This document shows, piece by piece, positions 17,358 to 24,151 of a stretch of DNA of 64,000 nt; position 1 is the first letter of the stretch, and the number at the start of each line of letters is the position of its first letter. The position numbers and the translations under genes were made by a program. The stretch covers positions 1-64,000 of the forward strand of contig CAPGDO010000006.1 of assembly GCA_948616985.1 (NCBI GenBank). The letters are read 5' to 3'. This DNA comes from MGBC163016 sp910588905 (lineage in GTDB: Bacteria; Actinomycetota; Coriobacteriia; Coriobacteriales; Eggerthellaceae). The notes under the pieces are model-generated. The model saw nothing but the letters and a program-made list of their open reading frames with translations, did not search any database and was not told the DNA's origin.

Positions 17358-17651
17358 ATGGGAGCAAAAGCAGAAGAGTCACTTGACATCACCTTCGATG
17401 AGCTCCAGCCCTACCTCCATGCCAATCACTCGGTTTACATGGACCTGGACGGCAAGACCTACTACCTGACTGATGTGAATGACAGGTACTGGCGCGTGCA
17501 GGACACGGATGAGTTGAACGAGAAGGGTCATTATGTGGACTGCAGCCCGCTCGTTCCCACCATCGCAGAGTTCTTGGATCTCCCGTTCTATCAGGGCAAG
17601 GCCATCTCTGATGTCTTCGAGGATGCCGTTTTCTACGCTTCTGTGAAATAG
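17358..17651 (+). CDS. Conserved hypothetical protein, 97 residues
   Basis: Not a family I recognise. It is acidic and soluble, with a mid-region that reads as beta-strands (VYMDLDGKTYYLTDVNDRYWRVQ) and a C-terminal helix-rich part (FYQGKAISDVFEDAVFYASV). Codon use matches its neighbours, and AAAGGGAGATG gives a good ribosome site, so it is very probably a real gene. It has its own promoter with palindromes at 17303-17329 and is followed by the mrp promoter/terminator region. Confidence 0.7.
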   Translation: MGAKAEESLDITFDELQPYLHANHSVYMDLDGKTYYLTDVNDRYWRVQDTDELNEKGHYVDCSPLVPTIAEFLDLPFYQGKAISDVFEDAVFYASVK

Positions 17652-17654
17652 GCA

Positions 17655-17682
17655 TTGCACTTAGAAGGGTTTTCAATACAAT
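17655..17682 (+). promoter_or_regulatory. Predicted mrp promoter
   Basis: TTGCAC (17655-17660), a 16-base spacer, and TACAAT (17677-17682). Transcription would start near 17690, directly in front of the terminator hairpin at 17698. Confidence 0.55.
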
Positions 17683-17697
17683 CGAATAAAACCGTCT

Positions 17698-17729
17698 GAA
17701 GCAGCTCATACGGGCTGCTTCTCTTTTTT
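17698..17729 (+). terminator. Terminator or attenuator in the mrp leader
   Basis: GAAGCAGC-TCATACGG-GCTGCTTC followed by TCTTTTTT. It lies between the predicted mrp promoter and the mrp ribosome site (AAGGAGGAG at 17732-17740). It may end the upstream transcript, but because the best mrp promoter is on its 5' side it could also attenuate mrp. Confidence 0.75.
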
Positions 17730-17742
17730 GCAAGGAGGAGAC

Positions 17743-18600
17743 ATGGCTGAAGAGAAGAACGCTCCTGAAGGAGCACCTGAGGATTGCGGCGGCTCCTGCG
17801 GCAGCTGCGGCGTTGAAGGCTGTGGTGCGCGTACGGAACCATCCAAGTACGAGCCCAACAGCCGCTCTGACGTGAAGAAGGTCATCGCGGTGGTCTCTGG
17901 TAAAGGTGGCGTGGGGAAGTCGTTGGTGACCAGCCTGCTGGCTTCGGAGCTCACCCGTCAGGGCAAGAAGGTGGGCATCCTGGATGCGGACGTGACCGGG
18001 CCTTCCATCCCGAAGTCCTTCGGCATCACCGAGCCTCCGGTGCCAGATGCAGATGGCATCAACCCGTCTGTCACCCCTGAGGGCATCAAGGTCATATCCG
18101 TGAATCTGCTGCTGCCCTCCGACGATACGCCAGTGGCTTGGCGCGGGCCGGTGGTCACGAATATCCTGAACCAGTTCTTCTCAGAGGTGAACTGGGGAGA
18201 TCTGGATGTCTTGTTGATAGATATGCCCCCGGGCACCTCTGATGTGTTCCTCACCGTCTTCCAGATGTTCCCCGTTGACGGCCTGGTCACGGTGTCTGCC
18301 CCGCAGGAACTGGTGGGCATGATCGTGGGCAAGGCGGTGAACCTGGCTCATTCCATGGGTGTTCCCGTCATCGGCTTGGTAGAGAACATGGCTTACTTCA
18401 AGTGCGATGATTGCGGCAAGGAGCACCACATCTTCGGAGAGCCCCAAGGGTCAGAGGTGGCGAAGAAGTACGATATCGAAGCTGTGGCTACGCTGCCCAT
18501 AGACCCGACCTTCACCAAGCAGGTGGATGCGGGCAAGGTCTATGACTACGACGCACAGGGTGCCCTGGATAGCATCTTGGATGCCATCGAGAAAGCCTGA
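17743..18600 (+). CDS. mrp: Mrp/NBP35-type ATPase for Fe-S cluster transfer
   Basis: A 285-residue P-loop ATPase. The N terminus carries a cysteine-rich stretch (C15, C19, C22, C27) as in NBP35-like scaffolds. The deviant Walker A motif SGKGGVGKS is at residues 52-60, DADVTGPSIP follows, and a CxxC (CDDC) lies near residue 226. Family members hold a 4Fe-4S cluster at a dimer interface and deliver it to apo-proteins. This organism needs many such clusters (see the molybdoenzyme operon and ferredoxins). ATG 17743 is preferred because AAGGAGGAG is ideally spaced. Confidence 0.93.
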   Translation: MAEEKNAPEGAPEDCGGSCGSCGVEGCGARTEPSKYEPNSRSDVKKVIAVVSGKGGVGKSLVTSLLASELTRQGKKVGILDADVTGPSIPKSFGITEPPVPDADGINPSVTPEGIKVISVNLLLPSDDTPVAWRGPVVTNILNQFFSEVNWGDLDVLLIDMPPGTSDVFLTVFQMFPVDGLVTVSAPQELVGMIVGKAVNLAHSMGVPVIGLVENMAYFKCDDCGKEHHIFGEPQGSEVAKKYDIEAVATLPIDPTFTKQVDAGKVYDYDAQGALDSILDAIEKA

Positions 18601-18628
18601 GCTTCGTGACGCATCTGGGACGAATCCC

Positions 18629-18653
18629 GTAGGGGGCCGACCATGGTCGGCCC
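18629..18653 (+). repeat. GTAGGGG-palindrome unit
   Basis: GTAGGGGG flank with core CCGACCATGGTCGG, 30 bases after the mrp stop. Confidence 0.75.
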
Positions 18654-18737
18654 GGGGCTACATGTGTGGTTGTGCGTATGACAGGGGACGGTCCAAATGT
18701 CACATGCGTGATTCTGGGACGTTCCTAAACTCACGCG

Positions 18738-18882
18738 TTCCGCCTTTTCGTGCCTGATATAAACGCCTTCCCCGCAAGGGGCATTCGGCCTTAGGCCTTG
18801 GCTTTCGAAAAGACGTGATGCTTCGCTTATATCACGCTTTTCTCGGCCTGCGGAATCGGCCTCAACCCCTCACGGGGAAGGG
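18738..18882. repeat. Large imperfect nested inverted repeat
   Basis: TTCCGCC...GATATAAACG (18738-18765) pairs imperfectly with CGCTTATATC...CGGAA (18824-18855), and CCTTCCCC-GCAA-GGGG (18766-18781) with CCCC-TCAC-GGGGAAGG (18866-18881). Each of the last two is also a small hairpin by itself. It could be a decayed miniature element or a structured RNA. Confidence 0.4.
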
Positions 18883-19067
18883 CTGTCTTCTGTGTAAAAC
18901 AAAAAAATCCTCACCGCACTGTTGATGGGACTCTTTGGGTCCGCATCACCATTGCGGGCGGCTCATCGCCGCGTCATCGCGCTTCGCGCGGAAAGATGTG
19001 CGGCGCACATGGTCACCTTGCTCACAGGTCAGATCCGCCGCCAAACTAAATATGTCATCCTGGATCC

Positions 19068-19091
19068 GTAGGGGCGGACCGTGGTCCGCCC
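19068..19091 (+). repeat. GTAGGGG-palindrome unit
   Basis: Core CGGACCGTGGTCCG after GTAGGGG. Confidence 0.75.
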
Positions 19092-19160
19092 ATCGTTGCA
19101 ACCCTTGATGGCCCCCACGCGGGAGGATGCGCGGCGCATGAGGTTCCCTGATCAGCAACG

Positions 19161-19284
19161 CATAACCGCCGCCTAACTATTCCCGCTGCTTACGCAGCGG
19201 GGAGGGCGGGTTGTGACCGGAACGGGAATGCGTGGTTTTTTTTGGGTTGTAACGGGTTCGGGCCGAGCCAGCTCGGCCCCTACG
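19161..19284. repeat. Dispersed composite repeat, copy 2
   Basis: Matches 894-1013, with the arm TTACGCAGCGGG, a T8 run not present in copy 1, and a terminal palindrome whose core differs (CCGAGCCAGCTCGG rather than CCGAGCATGCTCGG). Confidence 0.8.
19260..19283 (-). repeat. GTAGGGG-palindrome unit
   Basis: Core CCGAGCCAGCTCGG, flank on the minus strand; it is the right end of composite copy 2. Confidence 0.75.
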
Positions 19285-19315
19285 GGTGATGTTGCATTCT
19301 TCGGGTTGTGGCATC

Positions 19316-19339
19316 GGGTCGAACACGTTCGACCCCTAC
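19316..19339 (-). repeat. GTAGGGG-palindrome unit
   Basis: Core TCGAACACGTTCGA with GGG/CCC ends and CTAC to the right. Confidence 0.75.
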
Positions 19340-19379
19340 GAAAACCAACTGCGCATGTCACCTGGGTGAACCATGTTCC

Positions 19380-19403
19380 GTAGGGGCTGATCGTGATCAG
19401 CCC
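19380..19403 (+). repeat. GTAGGGG-palindrome unit
   Basis: Core CTGATCGTGATCAG after GTAGGGG. Confidence 0.75.
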
Positions 19404-19535
19404 TCCTGTGGCACCCGAGGTAACCCCATACGTCAGGTCATCCGGCTGGTGCCGCAATGAACATGTTGCGCGTGTTCTTCGTGCAACGCATATTCAAACG
19501 TTGCACGTTCCAACACAGATACGGGACAGGTTGCC

Positions 19536-19559
19536 GTAGGGGCGGACCGTGGTCCGCCC
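19536..19559 (+). repeat. GTAGGGG-palindrome unit
   Basis: Core CGGACCGTGGTCCG, identical to the unit at 19068. Confidence 0.75.
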
Positions 19560-19734
19560 GGCGTAACACTCGGGGTAACCCGGTACGTCAGGCATATGTT
19601 GCACGCGCTCTTCGCGCAACGCATCCTTGTGCGAAGCGTGACCCGTCGGATCTGGTCATGTTCTCTGCGTTGTCGCATCGGATCGAATACGTTCAGCCCT
19701 GCGGCCGCCCTGAAGCACATGCTTGTTCCAAGAC

Positions 19735-19762
19735 CAAAAAAGGCCGCGTAAGCGGCCTTTTC
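19735..19762 (-). terminator. Terminator of tRNA-Ala
   Basis: On the minus strand: AAGGCCGC-TTAC-GCGGCCTT followed by TTTT, just after the tRNA 3' end. Confidence 0.9.
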
Positions 19763-19767
19763 ATTAT

Positions 19768-19843
19768 TGGTGGAGCATAGGGGGATCGAACCCCTGACCT
19801 CATGGCTGCCAGCCATGCGCTCTCCCAGCTGAGCTAATGCCCC
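19768..19843 (-). tRNA. tRNA-Ala (anticodon GGC)
   Basis: A 76-base cloverleaf with encoded CCA. The acceptor stem GGGGCAT/ATGCTCC includes the G3-U70 pair that marks alanine tRNAs. The anticodon loop is CTGGCAG between CATGG and CCATG, giving GGC. The T-arm is CAGGGGTTCGATCCCCCT-like with GGTTCGATCC. It is a single gene with its own promoter and terminator. Confidence 0.97.
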
Positions 19844-19860
19844 GAAAAAAGTGCTGGAAC

Positions 19861-19869
19861 ACTATAGCA
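19861..19869 (-). promoter_or_regulatory. Extended -10 promoter of tRNA-Ala
   Basis: On the minus strand TGC-TATAGT, about 18 bases before the tRNA 5' end. Confidence 0.55.
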
Positions 19870-20003
19870 CAAAGACCCGGGGCTGCGTCCACAGGTTTTC
19901 GAAAACAGCAGGATCGCTTTCTGGAGTCGAACGAAAGCCACTCGTATTAGACTATAGCTAATAACCCTTAAGCGCTCACAACTCAGAGGCCGAAGGAGCA
20001 CCT

Positions 20004-21299
20004 ATGCTGTTCAAAGAGATAGCCATCCTTGATGAGAACCTTGACTACCAGCCTGGGAAGTGGGTGGGCATAGAGGGGGACCGCATTGCCTACCTGGGGG
20101 ATGATGCCCCTGCCGACCAGGCTCGCTTCGGACGCGTCTATGAGGGCGCGGGCAAGCTGCTGGTGCCGGGCCTCTACAATGCGCACGCTCACGCACCTAT
20201 GACGATGCTTCGCGGATTCGCGGAGAATCTGCCTCTCCAGCGGTGGCTTGAAGAGAGATGTTGGCCGTTCGAAGATAAGATGACCCCTGAGGATGGTTAC
20301 TGGGCCACCCTTCTGGCTTGTGCTGAGATGGCCCGCTATGGCGTGATTGGCTTCTCCGATATGTATTACGCTGCCCCCGAACGTGCTCGGGCGGTGACCG
20401 AGGCCGGCTTGAAGGCGAACCTCTGCGAGGGCTTGTTGGCCTTCGAGCCCAAACCCTTTGCCGAGTATCCCCAATGCGCTCAGAATGAGGAGTTGGTGCG
20501 CACTCTGCACGGTTCGGCAGAGGGGCGCATCCTCATAGACTATTGCATCCACGCCGAATACACTTCTAATCCCCAGGTTTGCCAGGATATCGCCCAGGTA
20601 GTGGCGGAGAAGGGATTGCGTCTGCAGCTGCATCTCTCCGAGACGGAGAAAGAGGTGGCAGAGTGCCGGGAGCGCCATGGGGGGATGTCTCCGGTGGAGC
20701 ACTTCGCGCAGCTGGGAGTCTTCGACGTTCCCTGCACTGCAGCTCACTGCGTTTGGGTGGATGATGCGGATATGACCATCCTCAAGGACAAAGGCGTCTT
20801 CGTGGCGAACAATCCGGTGTCCAATATGAAGCTGGGCAGCGGCTTCGCTCCCATCCCGGAGATGCTCTCCCGGGGCATCAACGTCTGCGTGGGTTCGGAT
20901 GGCATGGCATCCAACAACAACCACAACCTCTATGCTGATCTCTACGTGATGGGGCTCATCTACAAGGGCAAAGACCTTGATCCAGCGGTGGTCAGCCCGA
21001 AGGATGTGCTGTGGGCTGCTTCGCGGATGGGCGCTCTTTCCCAAGGCCGCCAAGATTGCGGCTTGGTGAAGGAGGGCTTCAAGGCTGATCTTGCTGTCAT
21101 GGACGTGACGGGCCCCCAGTGGTGCCCGATGACCCAGCCCATCTACAACGTCGTCTTCGCGGGAGACGGGAGCGATGTCGTCCTCACCCTCTGCGACGGT
21201 CAGGTCGTCTATGAGGCAGGGGAGTGGCCAGGCCTTGACCTAGAGCAGGTGAAGGCGGAGGTCACAGCTCGCACCAAGCGGATCATCTCAGAGCTCTAG
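20004..21299 (+). CDS. Amidohydrolase, MTA/S-adenosylhomocysteine deaminase-like
   Basis: A 431-residue metal-dependent deaminase of the amidohydrolase superfamily. Metal and catalytic residues are visible at H61 and H63 (NAHAHAPMTMLRG), H210 (HLSETEKEV), H248 (AHCVWV) and D299 (GSDGMASNN). NNPVSNMKLGSG is typical of the MTA/SAH deaminase and chlorohydrolase branch. The most likely job is deamination of methylthioadenosine, S-adenosylhomocysteine or adenosine, but guanine or synthetic triazine-type substrates are used by relatives. The start has GAAGGAG. Its 3' end overlaps that of the convergent LuxR-type gene by 12 bases. Confidence 0.87.
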   Translation: MLFKEIAILDENLDYQPGKWVGIEGDRIAYLGDDAPADQARFGRVYEGAGKLLVPGLYNAHAHAPMTMLRGFAENLPLQRWLEERCWPFEDKMTPEDGYWATLLACAEMARYGVIGFSDMYYAAPERARAVTEAGLKANLCEGLLAFEPKPFAEYPQCAQNEELVRTLHGSAEGRILIDYCIHAEYTSNPQVCQDIAQVVAEKGLRLQLHLSETEKEVAECRERHGGMSPVEHFAQLGVFDVPCTAAHCVWVDDADMTILKDKGVFVANNPVSNMKLGSGFAPIPEMLSRGINVCVGSDGMASNNNHNLYADLYVMGLIYKGKDLDPAVVSPKDVLWAASRMGALSQGRQDCGLVKEGFKADLAVMDVTGPQWCPMTQPIYNVVFAGDGSDVVLTLCDGQVVYEAGEWPGLDLEQVKAEVTARTKRIISEL

Positions 21300-21800
21300 G
21301 CGCTCCGTCTTCCCTTCGTCGGCTGTCTGGATGGCAGCCAAGGCGCAGAGGAAGAAATCCGTCTTGCGGGTGCAGCCTACTTTGCGGAAGGCGTAGGAAG
21401 CGTGGTCGCGGATGGTGCGCTCGTCCACCCGCAGTCGCTTCGCTATCTGCCGATAGGTCTCCTGGCAGAGGATCCCTCGGGAGACCTGTATCTGACGATG
21501 GGTCATCCCCAGGTCCTGCAATCCTTGCTCCATCTTCTGGAGGCATTGGTCCCAATGGAAGACGGCGGTGTCCTCTGGTCTCGGGGGAGCGCTTGGGGGA
21601 TGGCTTTCCTTGAGGCGCTGCCGCCCCAGCTCCTTGCGCGTGGCCGCTCCTTCGTCCCGCACGCAGACCTGAACGAAGAAGACGCCTGCCTCCATGGTCA
21701 GCAGTGCGAAGAGCACCAGGCCGAAGGCTATCCAGAGCGCCTCTCCTCGCTTGATGCCCACAGGGGTTGCGGGGGTGGTTCCGATCCGAGAGTTCTTCAT
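21288..21800 (-). CDS. Membrane-tethered LuxR-type HTH protein
   Basis: A 170-residue protein with one N-terminal hydrophobic segment (LWIAFGLVLFALLTMEAGVFFVQV) followed by a linker and a C-terminal helix-turn-helix resembling the LuxR/GerE fold (ETYRQIAKRLRVDERTIRDHASYAFRKVGC). The first helix is degenerate. No receiver or sensor domain is present. ATG 21800 has GAAGGAGGG upstream and is preferred over ATG 21863. Coriobacteria often encode LuxR proteins fused to 12 membrane segments; this one has a single anchor. Target genes are unknown. Confidence 0.75.
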   Translation of the reverse strand: MKNSRIGTTPATPVGIKRGEALWIAFGLVLFALLTMEAGVFFVQVCVRDEGAATRKELGRQRLKESHPPSAPPRPEDTAVFHWDQCLQKMEQGLQDLGMTHRQIQVSRGILCQETYRQIAKRLRVDERTIRDHASYAFRKVGCTRKTDFFLCALAAIQTADEGKTERLEL

Positions 21801-21969
21801 GGTGCATCCCTCCTTCTGTATCGAAACGCGCTCATTTACTGTAGAATCGAAAGCTATAGTCACAGCAGTTCCTGGCGCTGTGGCATCCCCTTATTCGTGC
21901 GCTGGCCTCCTGCCTTCGCGAAGGCTTCAAGGAAGAGGAAGCGCAAGATGCGAAAGACGGTGGTTGAAC

Positions 21970-24045
21970 ATGGCAGCACCTGCAACTGAGCACGTACGGA
22001 ACATCGTTCTCGTTGGCCAAGATGGCGCCGGGAAGACGTCGCTGGCAGAGGCGATGCTCTACGTTTCCGGTAAGACCCCGCGCATGGGTACGACCCACGA
22101 TGGGAAATCCTACCTGGATTATGATCCCGAAGAGATCAAGCGCAAGTTCACCATCAACACATCCGTCGCCCCCATTCCCTACAAGGACTTCAAGATCAAC
22201 GTGCTCGATACCTCTGGGCATCCTGATTTCATCGGTGATACGCTTGCATCCATGCAGGCCTCTGAGATGGCGCTGTTCGTGGTGGATGCTGTTGCTGGCC
22301 CACAGGTCATGACCACTCGCCTGTGGCGTGAAGCTGAGAAGATGGATATCTCCCGTGCAGTGTACATCAACCACATCGATCGTGAGAACGCGAATTTCGA
22401 TACAGCCATGGCCACCCTCCACGCGCGCTTCGGCACGCGCTTGGGCGCGGTCACCATCCCCATGGGCGTTGACAAGGATTTCCAGGGTGTCATCGACGTC
22501 ATCCGCATGAAGGCTCGCTACCATAGCGCTCAGGGCACCGATGAGGTGGTCGAGGATATCCCTGAGGAATACCTGGAAACGGCTCTGGCTGCTCGGGATA
22601 AGCTCTGCGACCTCGTGGCTGAGGCCGACGATGAGCTCATGATGAAGTACTTGGATGGCGAAGAGCAGCTCACCCAGGAAGAATTGGAATCCCTGCTCGA
22701 CAAGGCCATCGCCCAAGAGCTCATCATCCCCGTGTTCGTAGGGTCAACCATCATCATGCAGGGCGTGCAGAACCTCATGGAGGACATCGCCACCTACTTC
22801 CCGCACCCCCGCAGTCACGGTGGCTTCAAGCAGATGTCTGACGGCGTCACCATCCCCATTGATGAGACGAAGCGCCCCTCCGCCTTCGTCTTCAAGACCA
22901 TCTCCGACCCCTTCGTCGGCCGCTTGAGCTTCCTCAAGGTGCTCTCTGGCTATCTTGAGCCGGGCCTTGAGCTCATCAACGCGCGCACCGGCAAGAAGGA
23001 GCGTCTGGGCAAGATCCAGGTCATGATGGGCAAGGAGCCCATGGACGTGAAGAGCGCGAAGGCGGGGGATATCGTGGTGGTGCCCAAGCTGGCAGACGTC
23101 CGCAACGGAGACACGCTCTCCGTAGAGGGCGATATCGCCATCCAGCCGCTGGAGCTGCCCGAGCCGCTCTATCCGGTGGCCATCGAAGCGGTGAACAAGA
23201 ACGAAGAGGACAAGCTGGGCACGTTCCTCTCGCGGGCTGCTGAGGCTGATCCCACCATCAGCATCACCCGGGATGAGCAGACCCATCAGACCATCCTCCA
23301 TGCCATGGGCGAGACCCAGGTAGACATGCTCATGTCTCGCCTAAAGGAGCAGACGGGAGTAGATGCCAAGCTGGTGCCCGTGCGCATCCCCTACCGCGAG
23401 ACCATCCGCAAGCCCGCTGAGGCTCAGGGGCGCCATAAGAAGCAGACCGGTGGCGCAGGGCAGTTCGGTGATTGCTGGCTGCGTCTCACGCCGAATCCTG
23501 GTGCCGGGTATGAATTCGTGGATGAGATCAAGGGCGGCGTCATTCCCAATGGCCTGATCCCTGCCGTGGACAAGGGTGTGCAGGAGGCCATGGCCGAGGG
23601 CTTCTTGGCAGGGTATCCCATGGTGGACATCAAGTGCGCCGTGTTCGACGGCTCCTATCATTCGGTCGACTCCAACGAGATGGCATTCAAGACAGCGGCG
23701 CGCATCGGCTTCCGCGCTGCGGCAGAGAAGGCGAACCCGGTGGTGCTCGAACCCATGGCTACCATGAACATCACGGTAGGCGAAGAGTACGCCGGTGCCG
23801 TCATGGGTGACATCTCCACGCGCCGCGGCCGCATCATCGGCACTGATGCTGGTGAGGCGGGAGATACTGTCATCATGGTGCGCGTGCCCTACGCTGAGGT
23901 CATCGAATACACGAAGGACCTGCGCTCCCTCACGCGCGGTTCGGGTTCCTATACCATTCAGATAGAAGGTTATGAGGAGGCTCCTCACGATGTGACCAAG
24001 AAGCTCGTTGAGGAATACGAAGCGGCACGCGCCCAGGGTAACTAG
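21970..24045 (+). CDS. Elongation factor G-like GTPase (EF-G paralogue)
   Basis: A 691-residue protein with the five-domain EF-G layout. The G1 motif is GQDGAGKT (residues 16-23), but G3 reads DTSGH (80-84) instead of DTPGH, and G4 reads NHID (134-137) instead of NKMD. Those changes match the EF-G-like group found in many Actinomycetota beside true fusA, whose role (quality control or specialised translation) is not settled. Domain IV/V landmarks such as KQTGGAGQFGDCWL and EPMATMNITVGEEYAGAVMGD are intact. ATG 21970 fits the family N terminus. Canonical fusA is not in this window. Confidence 0.88.
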   Translation: MAAPATEHVRNIVLVGQDGAGKTSLAEAMLYVSGKTPRMGTTHDGKSYLDYDPEEIKRKFTINTSVAPIPYKDFKINVLDTSGHPDFIGDTLASMQASEMALFVVDAVAGPQVMTTRLWREAEKMDISRAVYINHIDRENANFDTAMATLHARFGTRLGAVTIPMGVDKDFQGVIDVIRMKARYHSAQGTDEVVEDIPEEYLETALAARDKLCDLVAEADDELMMKYLDGEEQLTQEELESLLDKAIAQELIIPVFVGSTIIMQGVQNLMEDIATYFPHPRSHGGFKQMSDGVTIPIDETKRPSAFVFKTISDPFVGRLSFLKVLSGYLEPGLELINARTGKKERLGKIQVMMGKEPMDVKSAKAGDIVVVPKLADVRNGDTLSVEGDIAIQPLELPEPLYPVAIEAVNKNEEDKLGTFLSRAAEADPTISITRDEQTHQTILHAMGETQVDMLMSRLKEQTGVDAKLVPVRIPYRETIRKPAEAQGRHKKQTGGAGQFGDCWLRLTPNPGAGYEFVDEIKGGVIPNGLIPAVDKGVQEAMAEGFLAGYPMVDIKCAVFDGSYHSVDSNEMAFKTAARIGFRAAAEKANPVVLEPMATMNITVGEEYAGAVMGDISTRRGRIIGTDAGEAGDTVIMVRVPYAEVIEYTKDLRSLTRGSGSYTIQIEGYEEAPHDVTKKLVEEYEAARAQGN

Positions 24046-24068
24046 GCAACGCTGCCAACCATGCTCGT

Positions 24069-24106
24069 CAGCGCCCGCTCTTCCCGCGGGCGCTTCTCAT
24101 TTTTTC
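24069..24106 (+). terminator. Terminator after EF-G-like gene
   Basis: AGCGCCCGC-TCTTCC-GCGGGCGCT then TCTCATTTTTT, about 25 bases after the stop. Confidence 0.88.
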
Positions 24107-24151
24107 GGCGAAGGCCGCGTCTTCGCTTCCACTCTGTCCTAGGAGGAAGAG

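Larger units (their letters stand above)
18601..19767. repeat. Gene-free repeat array between mrp and tRNA-Ala
   Basis: About 1.17 kb without a credible gene. It holds six GTAGGGG-palindrome units, partial and near-complete copies of the composite repeat (18994-19048 and 19161-19284), a copy of CAGGGGACGGTCC (near 18682) and a degenerate relative of the 108-bp repeat (about 19411-19500). Short open frames here follow the repeats and lack ribosome sites. Confidence 0.75.

Noticed and set aside
18601..19767. CRISPR array
   Set aside because: Units are palindromes of variable core at irregular spacing and in both orientations, without uniform spacers or cas genes.
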